Shown: positions 1 to 11,440, numbered from the stretch's first letter. The stretch: DNA of 64,000 nucleotides from Larimichthys crocea (GCF_000972845.2 NC_040029.1:1065702-1129701), one strand, 5' to 3'. Numbers and translations: made by a program. The notes: generated from the sequence alone by a model not told the origin.

Positions 1-190
1 GTTGTCATGAACGGGGAAATTATCTATAGAGACCAAAACTGTTTTTTGTACCAGGCTGTAAACATGTTTATTCTGCTGTGAAACATGGGGACTTATGGAG
101 ACTGACTCACTTCTGGAGCCAGCCTCAAGTGGACGTTTGAGGAACTGCAGATTTTGGCACTTCTGCATTGGCTTCCCTTCACAACCACTA
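1..190 (+). mobile_element. Unclassified fish interspersed repeat, copy A (partial)
   Basis: This copy matches, in opposite orientation, the sequence at about 4300-4855. Shared landmarks include GAGACCAAAACTG, CCAGGCTGTAAACATG and AGTGGACGTTTGAGGAAC. It begins at the window edge, so it probably continues to the left. It carries the uninterrupted site (TCTATAGAGACC) where copy B has a Tigger-like MITE. I know this as a high-copy sequence in many fish genomes but cannot assign it to a superfamily. No coding potential seen. Confidence 0.7.
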
Positions 191-520
191 GTGCAACTTT
201 CTAAAATCATTTTCTAAAATTGACTTAATTCATTAAAATGACACACATTCAATTAAAATGTCATCAACTAATCCAAGATGAATATATTTCTCATTTTGTT
301 TTTCTCTTTTAATTTAGGCAGGCCTGTAAAAATCTGGAAATATTTAAGTAAGTATCGACTCTTGGCAATTGTATGTGAACACGATGTACGATGGCTTTCT
401 CTAAAGTGTGTGAACAAGTTCAATGATTCATTTCCGAATGCTGCAGGAGTGCTTTTAAACACCTGTTCATGCATAAAGCCATTTAAGCCTTTTTCTGCTG
501 GCCCATCATTTACTTATAGC

Positions 521-522
<2 letters not shown>
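191..522. other. No recognised feature
   Basis: AT-rich sequence with short chance ORFs only. I see no repeat boundary, splice context or RNA gene. Confidence 0.5.

Positions 523-564
<42 letters not shown>
523..564 (+). repeat. (GT)21 microsatellite
   Basis: Uninterrupted GT dinucleotide run of 42 bp. It lies about 123 bp before an AC run of similar length, so the two are complementary when single-stranded. Confidence 0.98.
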
Positions 565-565
<1 letters not shown>

Positions 566-686
566 ACATGACGCAGCTCCCACCTGTTCCAGATTAACCC
601 AGTGTGCTCCTTTGCCAGGTAAGGATTAACCTGACTACAAACGCAGATTAAGAACACTTGGACACAGAAAGCACTCAGGCACGCAA

Positions 687-687
<1 letters not shown>

Positions 688-730
<43 letters not shown>
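688..730 (+). repeat. (CA)21 microsatellite
   Basis: Uninterrupted CA run of 43 bp, complementary to the GT run at 523-564. Confidence 0.98.
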
Positions 731-732
<2 letters not shown>

Positions 733-2252
733 TAGAAAAGCTGCAGCAGGAAGATACAGAAAGTCACAAATAAGAAAACAGACATGATAACTCCTATTGA
801 CGGGTTACATGCTTCTCTCCGTCGTAATGGATTTTCTACTTCCCACCGTGTCCCTCCTCCATCTCCCATCTCTTTCTCATACCAATTTATGTCTTCATAA
901 AAGCAGACTCTCTTATAATTACCTCTTCTCTAAAGAAAAGTCAGCTTTCCTCCCGCTGTGTTTTATTAGACAGGAAGCCTTGGAGGGCTTTCCTCCGCTC
1001 TGTCTCTTTTTCTGTCGAGTCATTTCAAACGCTTAAACAAAAGCGTTGAATTTGCACGGTTCGAAATCCAAGTTTGTCGACGAGTAAGTGTCACCTCTTT
1101 AGACGTTTACACACACACACACGCGCGCACAAAGAGAAATCACCACCCTTCCTCTGAACTACACGCCACCGGGTTTGCGGATGTTTCTATTCGAGAGCCC
1201 TCGGGGTCACGAAGCTTCCTCTGCATATCGAGACACATGTCAGCATTCCATTCAAATTCGAGATGCGAAAAGTTGGAAGCTCCCATTTTTTGCTCTTCCT
1301 TCCAGGTTTGTTTCACAGCAGCTGCCTCAATCTGTCTGACAGTCTATTCACTCCGTAGGCTGCTTCAATCTCGCTCAAATTTCTCTCCGCTGTCGACTCA
1401 TTTTCATCATCCAAGAGTGGCACTCTGTATTTTCTCATCCCTGTAATTGGAAAATGGTTCAGATCCACTTTGAATGGGGATTACTGGTACTGGCATCAGC
1501 CACAAAAAATAAGATATTATATCAGAAAATTGCACTAATTCAAAACCCTGATACTGCGGCAGAGCAAAACGGCTTGTTTATGTGCATGTGTACATGCTGC
1601 GGAAGCGTTTCCTGGGATCCACATCTTTCATTAATGTGTGTGTGTGCTATGAATACCCACAATCCCCTGTGCACAGCTCTGCACAGACCTGTTTAGACAT
1701 GCAACATGCACAGGCATAACCTCAAGCTTAACAGAGAGGACTGACCTAATTAAGTTTTTTGTCCATCTCCAGTGGCAACCAGCGACTTTCTGTTGACCTT
1801 CAACAACTTGAGATTTATCTTCTGCCTCGGCACAGATCTTTAATAGACTTCAAGAAATACCTCCAAAACAGTTCAGGAAGCCGCAGAGAAATGTGCTGGA
1901 GAAGTTTGTCTTGTGTCAAACTCACGCATGGTTGCGTCGAAAACACATAAAAAATGGATGGAAACACCCAAAACACACAAATGCTGCATCAGCCAAACAA
2001 AGTTCTCAGACGCGCATTAGGCAACTTTAACAAACACACAAAACAAAGCAAAATATGGCGACGAGGGAGCTGGAATTTAAAGGTTTATGACTTATGAGAG
2101 TTCAAATATGTGGCTTAAACTATGGACGTTTATTAGTCTAGCATAAGACCAGAAGGCAGCTCCAGTGTGTAACTCCCTGTAATTTATTATTTTTACATTT
2201 AACTTGATGTGCAGAGCTTGCGATGTGCTGCTAGGCACATTTTTTACCTTTG
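731..2252. other. No recognised feature
   Basis: Apparently single-copy sequence with a short AC/GC run near 1108-1130. ORFs here are short and show no domain or codon signal. Confidence 0.5.
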
Positions 2253-2258
2253 GACGTA

Positions 2259-2851
2259 TGTTGAGCCTCATTGTAATAACGGTGCATTTTGTAATAAACG
2301 TCCAAAATGTAATTTTCATTTCATTTTGGAATAAAGCCGCATTTTGTAATAAACTGCCCCAACGCATTTTGTAATAAATTTTGCCGCATTATGTAATAAG
2401 TTATTACATTTTGACATTATTACAAAATGCACTTGCAACTTTTTTATTTTCTAGGAAATGTAATAACATGGTGCATTATGTAATAACAATTCTAAAGCAT
2501 AGTTTATTTGTTTGTTAATTGTATTTTATTTGACTTTAAAGTATTTGTAAAAGCTAGGCCTATTATTAGTATCACTGTATTAGCCTAGTAGCAGTACTTA
2601 GCAATTACTATCAGTACACTATTCAAAGGTTGCATTAACAGAGAATATTATGTAAATTGCAGATTTTTTGCATTTGGTAATAATCTTGTCAAAATGTAAT
2701 AACTTATTACATAATGCGGCAAAATTTATTACAAAATGCGTTGGGGCAGTTTATTACAAAATGCGGCTTTATTACAAAATGAAATGAAAAAGTTATTACA
2801 TTTTGGACGTTTACTACAAAATGCACCGTTATTACAAGATGCGGCTCAACA
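2259..2851 (+). mobile_element. Foldback (long inverted-repeat) element, copy 1
   Basis: Starts TGTTGAGCC and ends GGCTCAACA, so the ends are inverted and also TG...CA. The two arms, roughly 150-200 bp each, are inverted and are built from repeated GTAATAA-containing units (TTATTAC in the right arm). A unique loop lies between them, including TTACTATCAGTACACTATTC. The direct repeat GACGTA flanks both sides (2253-2258 and 2852-2857) and reads as a 6-bp target duplication. No ORF of note. Related copies lie at 28510 and 52953. Non-autonomous; superfamily unknown. Confidence 0.9.
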
Positions 2852-2857
2852 GACGTA

Positions 2858-4289
2858 GCTGTTGTGATCTTTATGTTAAACTAAGCTATGTCTTGGCTCT
2901 TGCTTCTTACTTGACAGACAGACAGGAGAGTGGTATTGATCTTCTCGTCTAACTCTGCACAGAAAATCATAAACAGAATTCCAAACCTGTCAAAGTATTC
3001 CTTTAAACTTTAAACAACACTTTGTCACTTGAGCTGAACTGACTTCTGTCAATCACAGCAGAATGGCACATCTGTTAAAACCTTCTACGATCTTGCTTTA
3101 AACTTGAGTTCTGACAACAGTAAAAAGTCCAGAACAAACAGGCCCACTTATATTCTGTTCATGTCTCACAGCATTGTCAAAATCTGCATAAACGTGCCTC
3201 CTCGCATGTTACCTCTGATCTAAATTGCTCCTGCTATTTGTTCGGGAAAAGTTGCAATGAATTTCCGAGACGGTTGCTGCCTTTAAATGCTGCTTGTAAG
3301 ACTGTGACAGGTGCAATTTGATTTCTGTGGACACTTGAGACCCAATTTATTTCCAAGTGTAACAGCACACCTGCTAAATCACAAGCAGACAGGCTGATAT
3401 GGGGGGCATCTCATCCAATCTAGTTAGAAAGTTTATGTTAAGGCCAGGCACGGGCAGGGACTTGTTGAGAAGAGGACGGGGAGAAGCCAGCAGAGACTTG
3501 GATGATCATCCCTGGTAAATAAAAGGAAATATCTCGCTCTAATAATACATGTGACCGTGTTATACAAGAGAACTGATTTAGAATTTGATCAAAAATCAAT
3601 CACGAGTTGAGCAGATCCACAGTGACACATGAGAGAAGAAGAGGGCTTTCAGTTTGTTGAGGTGGCAGTGAGTGGGGAAGGGGAATATATCTTTAAGATG
3701 AAGGGGGGAACATTTACTGGTGAGGACCGAGCTGCACGAACAGTCAGTGAAAAAAACACACATGGCACTTACTGTCACAGTTGTGTATTGGGTTCCTAAT
3801 AATTGCTGCCACTGACTGTTCAATTCCCCGCTGACTGCTCTGCGGCTGTGTACTCAGATAAGCATAAATATCAGCTAACTTTGTCAAATTTATGTTTGCA
3901 CTGTGGATTGCCATCGCTGCTGTGTTTGCATTAACGGCCAGCGTAAAAGTTGTCCTGACCTCTTGAGTTTCAGCGTGGACGATGAAAGCGGGGGGCTGCT
4001 GAGGACGCTGGAAACAGTGATGTTGCAAAATCCACACATCACAGGACTGTTTCCTGGCTGGATGCAGTTTTTACACTTTTGTACTCAGGTGCTGTAGGAC
4101 ACATGGAGCACTGAGGCCTCCACACATGATCAGAAGTAAAACCACTCCACACTGGCTGAACAGGAGAACAAGACAACAGCTGTATGTGACACAGCATGGC
4201 GACGTTTATGTAAGGTAACAATGCCAGGCATACACGGTGACAGAACTTTGTATCAGGATCATAGCTATAACAAATAACTGGTGAGCAGA
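2858..4289. other. No recognised feature
   Basis: Mixed-composition sequence without a repeat boundary I can define. ORFs at 3596-4037 show no conserved domain. Confidence 0.5.
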
Positions 4290-5115
4290 AAACGTTGAGG
4301 CCAACACTGAAGCCTATGCAGAAGTGCCAAAAGCTGCAGTTCCTCAAACGTCCACTTGAGGCTGTCTCCAAAAGTGAGTCAGTCTCCATAAGTCCCCATG
4401 TTGAAATGTCCAACTTCACAGCAGAAATAAACATGTTTACAGCCTGGTACAAAAAACAGTTTTGGTCTCTACAGTTGTCCCTCGCTATATCGTGGTTCAC
4501 TTTTCGCGGACTCGCTGTTTCGCGGATTTTTTCAGTGTAATTTTGCATGCTTTATTTTTACAGCGTGCTGTACATTATGAACGCGCATTGTGTTCTGCGT
4601 CCTGATTGGCTAAGTGAGAACCGCACGTGTGTTCTGCGTCCTGATTAATTAAGGGAGTACTGTACAAAATGCGTGTAAAAGAATAGTATATACTTCTGTA
4701 TAGAAGTGTGTGGTTAGGGGTTTTACGGCCTTAAAACATGTATAATAATTGTAAAACTTACTTCGCGGATTTCATTTATTGCGGGTTATTTTTAGAACGT
4801 ATCCCCCGCGATAAACGAGGGACCACTGTATAGCTAATTTCCCCGTTCATGACAACTGTACTGAGGGTAAATTTAAATACAACTCACCTTCAAATGATAT
4901 TAAGACTTAAAGTTATGCAGAATTAACAACTTTGATTGGCAGGTAGGTGTCATTGCAGATGGCGTATTTGCACACCTAGGCATTATTCAGCCCGCCTCTG
5001 GTCCTCTGATGATCCACCTCTTTGCTGAGCCAGGATGATGGCAGCCAGCAGCATATATTCTGAGCTTTAAAATGACTCTTCAGAAACCCGTGGGTGGCAT
5101 CACGCATATGCTGTT
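4290..5115 (-). mobile_element. Unclassified fish interspersed repeat, copy B
   Basis: Reverse-oriented relative of the repeat at 1-190, matching from about 4300 to 4470 and again from 4829 to 4855. It is split by a Tigger-like MITE. The part further right (to about 5115, including CTCTTCAGAAACCCGTGGG) also resembles sequence I associate with this repeat in other fish, so the outer limit is approximate. Non-coding. Confidence 0.6.
4472..4828 (-). mobile_element. Tigger/pogo-like MITE, copy 1 (nested)
   Basis: Ends are CAGTTGTCCCTCGCTATA and the inverted ATAAACGAGGGACCACTG, flanked by TA on both sides (4470-4471 and 4829-4830). TA duplication and CAGT...CCCTCG ends fit the Tc1/mariner-pogo (Tigger) group. 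It has no transposase ORF, so it is non-autonomous. Removing element plus one TA rebuilds the uninterrupted sequence seen at 1-190. A 19-bp block is duplicated with a 39-bp period at 4589 and 4628; the copy at 58494 has only one period. Confidence 0.9.
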
Positions 5116-6769
5116 GATTCATTTTACTGTCATTGAGTACAACTGATCGAATCTGCTAGTCACGGCAGCAAAATTGAAAGTCGCAGACGTTTTTTCCTCT
5201 ACCTCTGAACATTTTCTGTTGTACTGTTTGGTAAACTAATCTAAAATGGTTGTGAATGATTCAGAAATGTTGGATAGAAATGATTATGGCCATTCAAATT
5301 AATGCAATGTGATATAAAGTGAGTATCTGCTTCCATGACTGCATGTGTGCGCCAAGCAAACAGCAGATAAACTGACTTAAATGGTGACCGCTGGGCGTTT
5401 ATGAGCGCTGCACGTAAACATGTTGGAGGCAATGCGAGCGTGTTGAAGTATAGTGAGTGCGTTTCTAATCTAATGATGGAGAAAGCGACAAGCACCCCTT
5501 TGTAACGACATAAGCTCCCACAAAGAAGTCTCATTCAAATTCTATCTGGGGAACACACTCACTCTGAACACTTATCGCACCCCAAGTGGCCTTAGGGAAC
5601 AGGACTCATGGATATTACATATATAGTGTCAGCGTGTGTGTGTGCATGCACACAGTGTGTACTGTACGTTTCCAGTTCTAATCTGGTTTTGGCCCGTGGT
5701 AATTGTAGTACAGCTCTTAAATCTTTCTCTGTTTTCCATTCCACTTGAAGCAGCTGTGTTTGCTGTGTAGTTGAGCGTTAGCTGAGCCTTGAACAGATGA
5801 TGTGAAGGTACAGCTGCCGGTGATACATCACCAACATATTGGAGGTACACGGGGCTGAGCAAACAGATGCAGACATGTATAGTATATGAACAATAGGATG
5901 CTTGTACTGTATGAACTTACATCTACTCTTACTCTTTTTCCCAGATGTCAATACTTTCCTCCTCTCCTGCCATCCGTCCCCTCATTCCTTTTGCCTCTTT
6001 GTCTTCATCATATTCACCTCCCCTCCCTTCCTTAACCTCTCCTTTCTTCGATCTATCGCCACACCTTTTTTCCTTCCCTCCATCCTTCTCTTCTCCTTTT
6101 CCCCCGCTGGCCATTCCCCCTGAGAGATTAGTCAAAAGACCAATTTGCTTCCTGATTTTCACTTCTCCGGCCCCCTAATTGGCTTGAGGGGATCTGAGGG
6201 GATTTGTGGTAGGGCGGAGCTCAGGAAAAACTGAGACTCCCCCCCTCTCTCTTCCCGGTAAAAAGAGGACTCAAATTATAGCAAAGAACTGACTTAATAA
6301 ACCCTCCAATCTGTAGCTGCAGCATGACGCCCTGTCACCCCATTACTGGCTTTGTTTACACTTTGCTTTATTGGATTTAAGATCTTTGACCTCAGGGGAA
6401 GTTGAAAAAGCTAAAGAAGTTATGTATTTAACCCACTTCTGTGAAATTCAGTGTTCAGGCCTTTGGCCAAGGAACAATTGATTAAATTTAGGTTGTGGAC
6501 TTGAACGCAAATATGTTTGCAGGGGCAGGAAATCAATTTGACTTCAATTGAAGTGGTGGGAATGCAAGTCAATGTCAACCACTGTCTTTGGGCGAAAGAG
6601 GAAGAGTGGGAGAAGTGATCATCTCTGTCTCTGATTGTCTTCCACTGGAGTGGAGGTTAACGCACTTTATCGATGTTTGACCACTCTGTTTAGACTTTAC
6701 ATCACTTAGTGAAGTTCTTGCAAACTCTAGGATCTATCATTTGATCCATTGCAGCCTCATGCCAGCACC
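5116..6769. other. No gene; pyrimidine-rich tract inside
   Basis: No defined element. 5935-6125 is strongly C/T-rich on the plus strand, which produces overlapping spurious ORFs on both strands. The rest looks like ordinary single-copy sequence. Confidence 0.5.
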
Positions 6770-6960
6770 ACTGTTGAACATGGAGCCATCCATAGAGCCA
6801 CAGAGACCACTTTGGTCCAGACTAAAAGAAATCAATAACCATTAGATGGATTGCTGTGAAATTAGGTACATATATTGATGGTGCCATGCTCTGACATTTC
6901 AACATTTTGTCCATATCTATGACTAAATACTTGGAATCAAATCATTAGTTTTAACGTGTA
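6770..6960 (+). mobile_element. Degenerate fish interspersed repeat fragment
   Basis: Contains ATTAGATGGATTGCTGTGAA followed by a TTAGGTACATATATTGATGG-like stretch. This resembles a high-copy fish repeat usually reading GGATTGCCATGAAAT..., of which a better copy lies near 39075-39310. Limits are approximate and the family is unclassified. Confidence 0.4.
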
Positions 6961-8491
6961 TTTGTGTTTAGGGCTAATCTGCATGCTAGACTCTGCTAGA
7001 CTCTTGCTGATCCGTGGAGCGTCAGTTTGTCACAGGATAATTTATACAGTATTTTGGGGCGTTAAGATGACTGTTAGCACTGAAATCCAAAGCATGAATG
7101 AGGCTGACGGGATGGAGCTCAGCTCTGAGAGGCTGAACACTGTGTGTGTCTGAGATAATACAAATGAACGGCAGACAAATGAATGATGAAAAGAATCCAC
7201 GCTTCTCTTGCAGCCTCCGCACAATCCCTCACATACAGTCGACATACGTATATTACATGACTATGGGTTTATGCAATCAATGTGTATTAGAAAACATTAC
7301 ATAACTTCTGACACTGGCTCTGCTTAGAACTCTGTTAGAGCGTGGAGAAGCCTGTGTCTTTGATTACTGGTCCAACTCTTGGAACCACAGACTGAGACAA
7401 AGATCTCCTGCATGTTTAATCCTCTTTGTCAGTGCACTATGCTGGGTTTTTATTCACAAGTATCTTTCCATACAGTGCATGACTTTAATGAGATTCAGAG
7501 CAAAAAAAGAGGAGTGTCTTTGCTGTGGCTGTGAGGACTCGCTTCTAACAGATGGTCCTAGCATCTCTATGAGTTTAATAACAGCATGCCCAATAGGCCT
7601 TGATATTATTGCACCGGCCAACACTGATTTGAATATTTTATAATGGCAAGTGGCGCCCACATGTAGTTGTAAAAACGTCCAAAGAACCATTGCAGTGTCT
7701 CTGATTAATTACCCCCTCAGGTTAGCACAAACGCACACTACAAGAGCACTGGATTGATAAATTACAGCAGTTTGTTCATTTCTCCTGAAAACAATTATCT
7801 TTTTCTTTTTTTTTTCTTCTCACAACAAAACCAAATATGTGCTTGATTAGTTGCCATTGAGCTGTGAAACAGGAACTAATCCACAGGCTGTCATAAAGAA
7901 CAATCAAGGCAATCAAGAGGGATAAAGGGGAGTTAAAATAATAATAATACACAAACAGCAAAAAGTGCCTCATTGGTCAGCAGCGCCCGACAGACATTCC
8001 AGTAATCGTCACTGTCGATAGTTCAATACACGACCATTCATTAAATTGTTGATGTGAAAAGCAAAGCTTTTTATTTCCATCTGTCTCACAGCTCTCATCT
8101 CAGTTATCACTTATTTCCTATCACCAATTCATGTAATGAGTCAGTGATGAGATTTTTTTTTCATCAGCCTGCCCCCCTCCTCTTGAGACAGCCCAGCCGT
8201 CATGAATTACGATCACAGTGGACGAGCGTGCATCTCACGATTTACGTCCAATGCCGATATCCACCATCAATTTACAAAGTAGTGTGCCCTATGTTGCTAA
8301 GCAGTATGTAAAGATGTAGAGATCAGGGTGGTGGATGGGCTTTCTATTTTCTATAACCATTATTTTGAAAGATTAAAAAACGAGAGTGTGTGAAAACTAA
8401 CTGCTTGTAAAGACGGTTAGCTCAAAGTATTGAATACGTGTTTGAAATGGTTATCTAAATGTGATGGATAAATTGTGGCCTTGATATAGCT
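6961..8491. other. No recognised feature
   Basis: Apparently single-copy sequence, with a T-rich run near 7800. No ORF with domain similarity. Confidence 0.5.
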
Positions 8492-8609
8492 AAAAGTCAT
8501 GGAAACATGCTTTAAAAGTAATTGAAACATGGTTTAAAAGTCATGGAAACATGGTTTAAAAGTCATTGAAACATGGTTTAAAAGTCATGGAAACATGCTT
8601 TAAAAGTCT
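8492..8609 (+). repeat. 22-bp tandem repeat, about 5.4 units
   Basis: Unit AAAAGTCATGGAAACATGGT plus TT, with small variants (ATTG for ATGG, CATGC for CATGG). Non-coding. Confidence 0.93.
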
Positions 8610-10063
8610 AGTTTTAAAGCCTTAACCATAGAAATATGTATATATATTTATATATGTTTTAAAGAATTTTTAAAAAAGAATGCATTGACCACAACCCATG
8701 ATTGTCCAGTATCAACGTTGTAGTAAGCGATAAGGTTACTTGAGACATTTCCTCAAAGTTAACTAGACTTCTGGAAAAAATAATAACAATATAGCCAATG
8801 TAAAATCTATCAATTTAAAAGAAGAGTAGCAGACTAAAAAAAAAAATAAAACTACAAAAATATTCACTGGGCACTGGTGAAAATCTAGTCCAAGCTGGAG
8901 TCTTGGCACAAAGAGGGATTTCAAGATGTTGGTCTTAATTGACAAATGGGTAAAAATAATCATTTGAAAATAAAATCCAATAAATGAGGTCCTCTGCGTT
9001 TGCATATTCTAGGATTGATTCTTGATGTGTCTTATCAGCAGCACTTCAAAATGTTTCACTTCTTGTTCTTAAAGATTTGCTGAGATGGATGAGAGAACTC
9101 CGACGTGTGGTCCCTCTCCATATATTCTAATTTGCGTCGGGCTGTCTAATTGTAACTGTGAATCCTGATTTCCAGCTGCACGACGAACATTGAAGGAGGA
9201 CTGTTTTGCTTACTACTTCAAACCACCATATGTCCATAAAATAAACTTTTAAAGCAAGGTAGGACCACCACTAACTAACATGTGAAGTCTATTAAATACG
9301 ATGATTTTGGAAAATGCTCTTTTCACTGTCAGAACATACTACCAGTGACTGCACTGGTTTAGTATAAGTGGTCCTAGTGGGAACAGAACTAGCACTGGGC
9401 AGTGGGACATGCTCCACCTACACTGTAGAGTTAAACAAGACAAGAACTGCCCTGTCCTTTGGTATTCTTATTTCCATTTTTCCTGTATTCATCTTTGCAT
9501 ATTTCATTTCACTCTTTATACCAAATAGTGATGTCAGTGGTTGAGTCAAGGGTCCAGGCTGACATTTTGTTGCTCCTCTATTCACATAATGTTGCTCTGA
9601 AGCAGCCCGTTTGAGTAGGCAGTGGGTGACTGATAGGCAAGCTCTTTCAGTGGCAGAAAATTACACCAGTGCAATGCCATTTAACTCAGCGAGCAGCATT
9701 GTGCTTAGGTAGAACCGCGAATCAATCTTGCTTCCTACCTCCTGTTCACAGAAATGCCAATGTGCACTTTCTCCCGTTTGGCTAATGGTGGAGACTGACT
9801 GGCCTGCAGGGCAGTGTGCTGTGTTAAGAGACTCTGTGAATGACTACGAGGTGGAGAGAACCAGGTCACTGTGATCTGACTTTTGTGTGGAGTAGCACTA
9901 TTTAGAGATTCAACACTGACTGTGAAGCATGGGCAACTTTCAGAGAATGAGACTGTCTGCTGCCCGAGCTATTTTAACTTCATGTCCCAGACAGACAGAC
10001 AGCGGGAGAGTCTGTGGGAACAAAGACACTCAGAGCTCTTTGTAGTTTTTTCAAGTCAAGAAA
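8610..10063. other. No recognised feature
   Basis: AT-rich near 8640-8670 (TA-rich) and otherwise ordinary. No element boundary or credible exon seen. Confidence 0.5.
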
Positions 10064-10224
10064 AGTCTGAGTCTCAAGCCCGTCTTAAGTCTCATCTGTC
10101 AGAGCCCATCTTAAGTCTCAAGTCTGTCAGAGCCCGTCTTAAGTCTCATCTGTCGGAGCCCATCTTAAGTCTCAAGTCTGTCAGAGCCCATCTTAAGTCT
10201 CAAGTCTGTCATAGCCTGTCTTAA
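10064..10224 (+). repeat. 28-bp minisatellite, divergent left block
   Basis: About six units related to the 28-bp repeat to the right. Several lack two bases (TCATCTGT for TCAAGTCTGT), giving 26-bp units, and GCCCATC often replaces GCCCGTC. The open reading frame that runs through it from 9883 is a by-product of the repeat. Confidence 0.93.
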
Positions 10225-10359
10225 TTACATTACATGACATTACATTGCATTGCATTTAGCAGACGCTTTTATCCAAAGCGACTTACAGAGGAGGACATAA
10301 GCTGAGAAAGGTGTAAAGGAGCACAGAGTAGTTGTTAGTTTTGTTAGTTTTGTTAGGCA
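10225..10359 (+). mobile_element. Fish interspersed repeat fragment inserted in the minisatellite
   Basis: This block contains AGCAGACGCTTTTATCC and AAAGCGACTTACAG, a core I recognise as very common in fish genomes, followed by TTGTTAGTTTTGTTAG. It sits exactly between CTTAA and GTCTCAAG of one 28-bp unit and shows no target duplication. The superfamily is uncertain. Confidence 0.7.
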
Positions 10360-11440
10360 GTCTCAAGTCTGTCAGAGCCCATCTTAAATCTCAAGTCTGT
10401 CAGAGCCCGTCTTAAGTCTCAAGTTTGTCAGAGCCCATCTTAAGTCTCGTCTGTCAGAGCCCATCTTAAGTCTCGTCTGTCAGAGCCCGTCTTAAGTCTC
10501 AAGTCTGTCAGAGCCCGTCTTAAGTCTCAAGTCTGTCAGAGCCCGTCTTAAGTCTCAAGTCTGTCAGAGCCCATCTTAAGTCTCAAGTCTGTCAGAGCCC
10601 GTCTTAAGTCTCAAGTCTGTCAGAGCCCGTCTTAAGTCTCAAGTCTGTCAGAGCCCGTCTTAAGTCTCAAGTCTGTCAGAGCCCGTCTTAAGTCTCAAGT
10701 CTGTCAGAGCCCGTCTTAAGTCTCAAGTCTGTCAGAGCCCGTCTTAAGTCTCAAGTCTGTCAGAGCCCGTCTTAAGTCTCAAGTCTGTCAGAGCCCGTCT
10801 TAAGTCTCAAGTCTGTCAGAGCCCGTCTTAAGTCTCAAGTCTGTCAGAGCCCGTCTTAAGTCTCAAGTCTGTCAGAGCCCGTCTTAAGTCTCAAGTCTGT
10901 CAGAGCCCGTCTTAAGTCTCAAGTCTGTCAGAGCCCGTCTTAAGTCTCAAGTCTGTCAGAGCCCGTCTTAAGTCTCAAGTCTGTCAGAGCCCGTCTTAAG
11001 TCTCAAGTCTGTCAGAGCCCGTCTTAAGTCTCAAGTCTGTCAGAGCCCGTCTTAAGTCTCAAGTCTGTCAGAGCCCGTCTTAAGTCTCAAGTCTGTCAGA
11101 GCCCGTCTTAAGTCTCAAGTCTGTCAGAGCCCGTCTTAAGTCTCAAGTCTGTCAGAGCCCGTCTTAAGTCTCAAGTCTGTCAGAGCCCGTCTTAAGTCTC
11201 AAGTCTGTCAGAGCCCGTCTTAAGTCTCAAGTCTGTCAGAGCCCGTCTTAAATCTCAAGTCTGTCAGAGCCCGTCTTAAGTCTCAAGTCTGTCAGAGCCC
11301 GTCTTAAGACTCAAGTCTGTCAGAGCCCGTCTTAAGTCTCAAGTCTGTCAGAGCCCGTCTTAAATCTCAAGTCTGTCAGAGCCTGTCTTAAGTCAAGTCT
11401 CAGGTTTGTCAGAGCTCGATTTAAGTCTCAAGTCTGTCAA
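10360..11440 (+). repeat. 28-bp minisatellite, main array (about 38 units)
   Basis: Unit reads CAGAGCCCGTCTTAAG then TCTCAAGTCTGT (28 bp). The central units are nearly identical. The first few and last few carry substitutions, indels and GCCCATC variants, as expected when the middle of an array is homogenised. Each unit contains CTTAAG. Since 28 is not a multiple of three, the array cannot hold a repeated peptide in one frame. The right flank runs into TAATGACAATAAGGTTGAAT, which resembles a LINE tail. Confidence 0.97.

Noticed and set aside
514..869. Cys/Val-repeat ORFs near 514-869, and similar ones at 18536-18761 and 34136-34408
   Set aside because: Translations of GT/CA microsatellites.
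2259..2851. Foldback element as a solo LTR
   Set aside because: TG...CA ends and 5-bp duplications fit, but long inverted arms, no polyadenylation signal arrangement and no internal retroelement relative here argue against it. It remains an open alternative.
4039..4548. 169-residue minus-strand ORF
   Set aside because: It spans the junction of unique sequence, an interspersed repeat and a Tigger MITE, so it cannot be a real protein.
9883..10224. A 113-residue ORF with repeated SHLSEPILSLKSVRA-type peptide
   Set aside because: It is the reading of 26- and 28-bp minisatellite units in one frame. The main array (28-bp units) cannot keep a frame, and there is no domain or splice context.
10360..11440. 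CRISPR-like repeat array
   Set aside because: Units are directly adjacent with no spacers, and the setting is a fish genome. This is a minisatellite.
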